Shown here one piece after another: positions 63,501 through 64,000 of a stretch of 64,000 bases of DNA (positions are counted from its first letter, which is position 1; the number at the start of each line of letters is the position of its first letter). Both the position numbers and the translations under genes were made by a program. The notes beneath the pieces were generated by a model. It ran no database searches and was not told the origin of the DNA. It was given only the letters and a program-made list of their open reading frames with translations. Source of the DNA: Antedon bifida (lineage: Eukaryota; Echinodermata; Crinoidea; Comatulida; Antedonidae); contig OY727096.1 in NCBI GenBank assembly GCA_963402885.1, positions 14,985,820 through 15,049,819 of the forward strand. The letters are read 5' to 3'.

Positions 63501-64000
63501 AAATCTTAATGTTTAAAAAAACATGTTATGGTATACATTTTTTGCAATTATATCCTGGATGTTGTATTTCAGACTCCAATGGCAGCCAGAGAGAAGAGTA
63601 GCTCCTATTATGATCAGAATACATAGAGGCCTGGCGATCTCCTACTCTTTTGTTCATGTACAACTTTATGCCTATCCAAAGTACAATATAAGCAATGGGC
63701 ATCAAAATTCTTACCTAAACAAACAAACTATTACAGTCCATGCTTTCAACCTTTTAAATCACCTAACATACAGTAAAATGAAAGACGCTTTAGCAATCAA
63801 ACAAAAACTTTCATAATTCACCAATATCTAGGTTTAACCTTGTTCAATTTTCTCATGATCATTTTCCAAACCAATTAAAAAGCATCGATCCATGAAGCGT
63901 TTCTTTTATTATTAGTTAAAAACACATTAAAAGTTTGTTATCCACGCGACTCGTAATAATTGAATTGTAAGATTTACAATAACAGATAACAATAACACCG
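60509..64000. other. Region upstream of the myosin gene, no gene recognised
   Basis: Very AT-rich. Open frames here are short, lack recognisable protein features and show no convincing exon boundaries. The myosin promoter and any 5' UTR exon should lie near 60509-61000. Confidence 0.45.

Noticed and set aside
63573-63626. Possible terminal exon after a TTTCAG acceptor reading TPMAAREKSSSYYDQNT then stop
   Set aside because: Plausible sequence, but no upstream plus-strand exon can be found within the window and the polypyrimidine tract is weak. Transcript data would be needed.

Overview
The window is intron-rich, AT-rich animal DNA. Coding exons are short, splice sites follow GT-AG, and the introns are full of small DNA-transposon relics, SINEs and minisatellites. 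The gene content (a CARHSP1-type cold-shock protein, NPLOC4, a Dachs-like myosin and a giant thyroglobulin type-1/VWC-like mosaic protein), together with the frequent AGGCCTA-type words, suggests a marine deuterostome invertebrate, most likely an echinoderm. That placement is inference; no species can be named from sequence alone.

Layout. 1-1333: no gene recognised. 1334-3437 (+): a three-exon cold-shock-domain gene of the CARHSP1/CSDC2 type. 3438-6696: gene-free, with two families of miniature inverted-repeat elements (MITEs). 6697-26711 (-): one very large secreted-protein gene of roughly 45-50 small exons and about 2,300 residues (my estimate). It encodes a signal peptide, two EGF-like modules, a mucin-type WxxW domain, two consecutive copies of a large multi-domain block, and a C-terminal run of three VWC/pacifastin-like modules. 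Each block has five VWC/pacifastin-like modules, six thyroglobulin type-1 (TY1) modules and glycosylation-rich linkers. 26712-31506: promoter side, a 1.7-kb minisatellite and a SINE. 31507-42791 (-): NPLOC4, the p97/VCP cofactor. 43416-46271 (+): an eight-coding-exon gene I cannot name, head-to-head with NPLOC4. 47660-60508 (-): a divergent unconventional myosin, probably class XX (Dachs-like), with a LINE reverse-transcriptase fragment and a 2-kb foldback element in its introns. 60509-64000: no gene recognised.

The strongest candidate for something undescribed is the 20-kb secreted mosaic gene. It alternates two module types that elsewhere are often protease inhibitors (TY1 and pacifastin-like/VWC). 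It grew by duplication of a block of about 20 exons, and one copy carries a 14-residue repeat array with two N-glycosylation sequons per repeat. The genes here are neighbours, not a pathway; only NPLOC4 and the unnamed gene plausibly share a promoter region.
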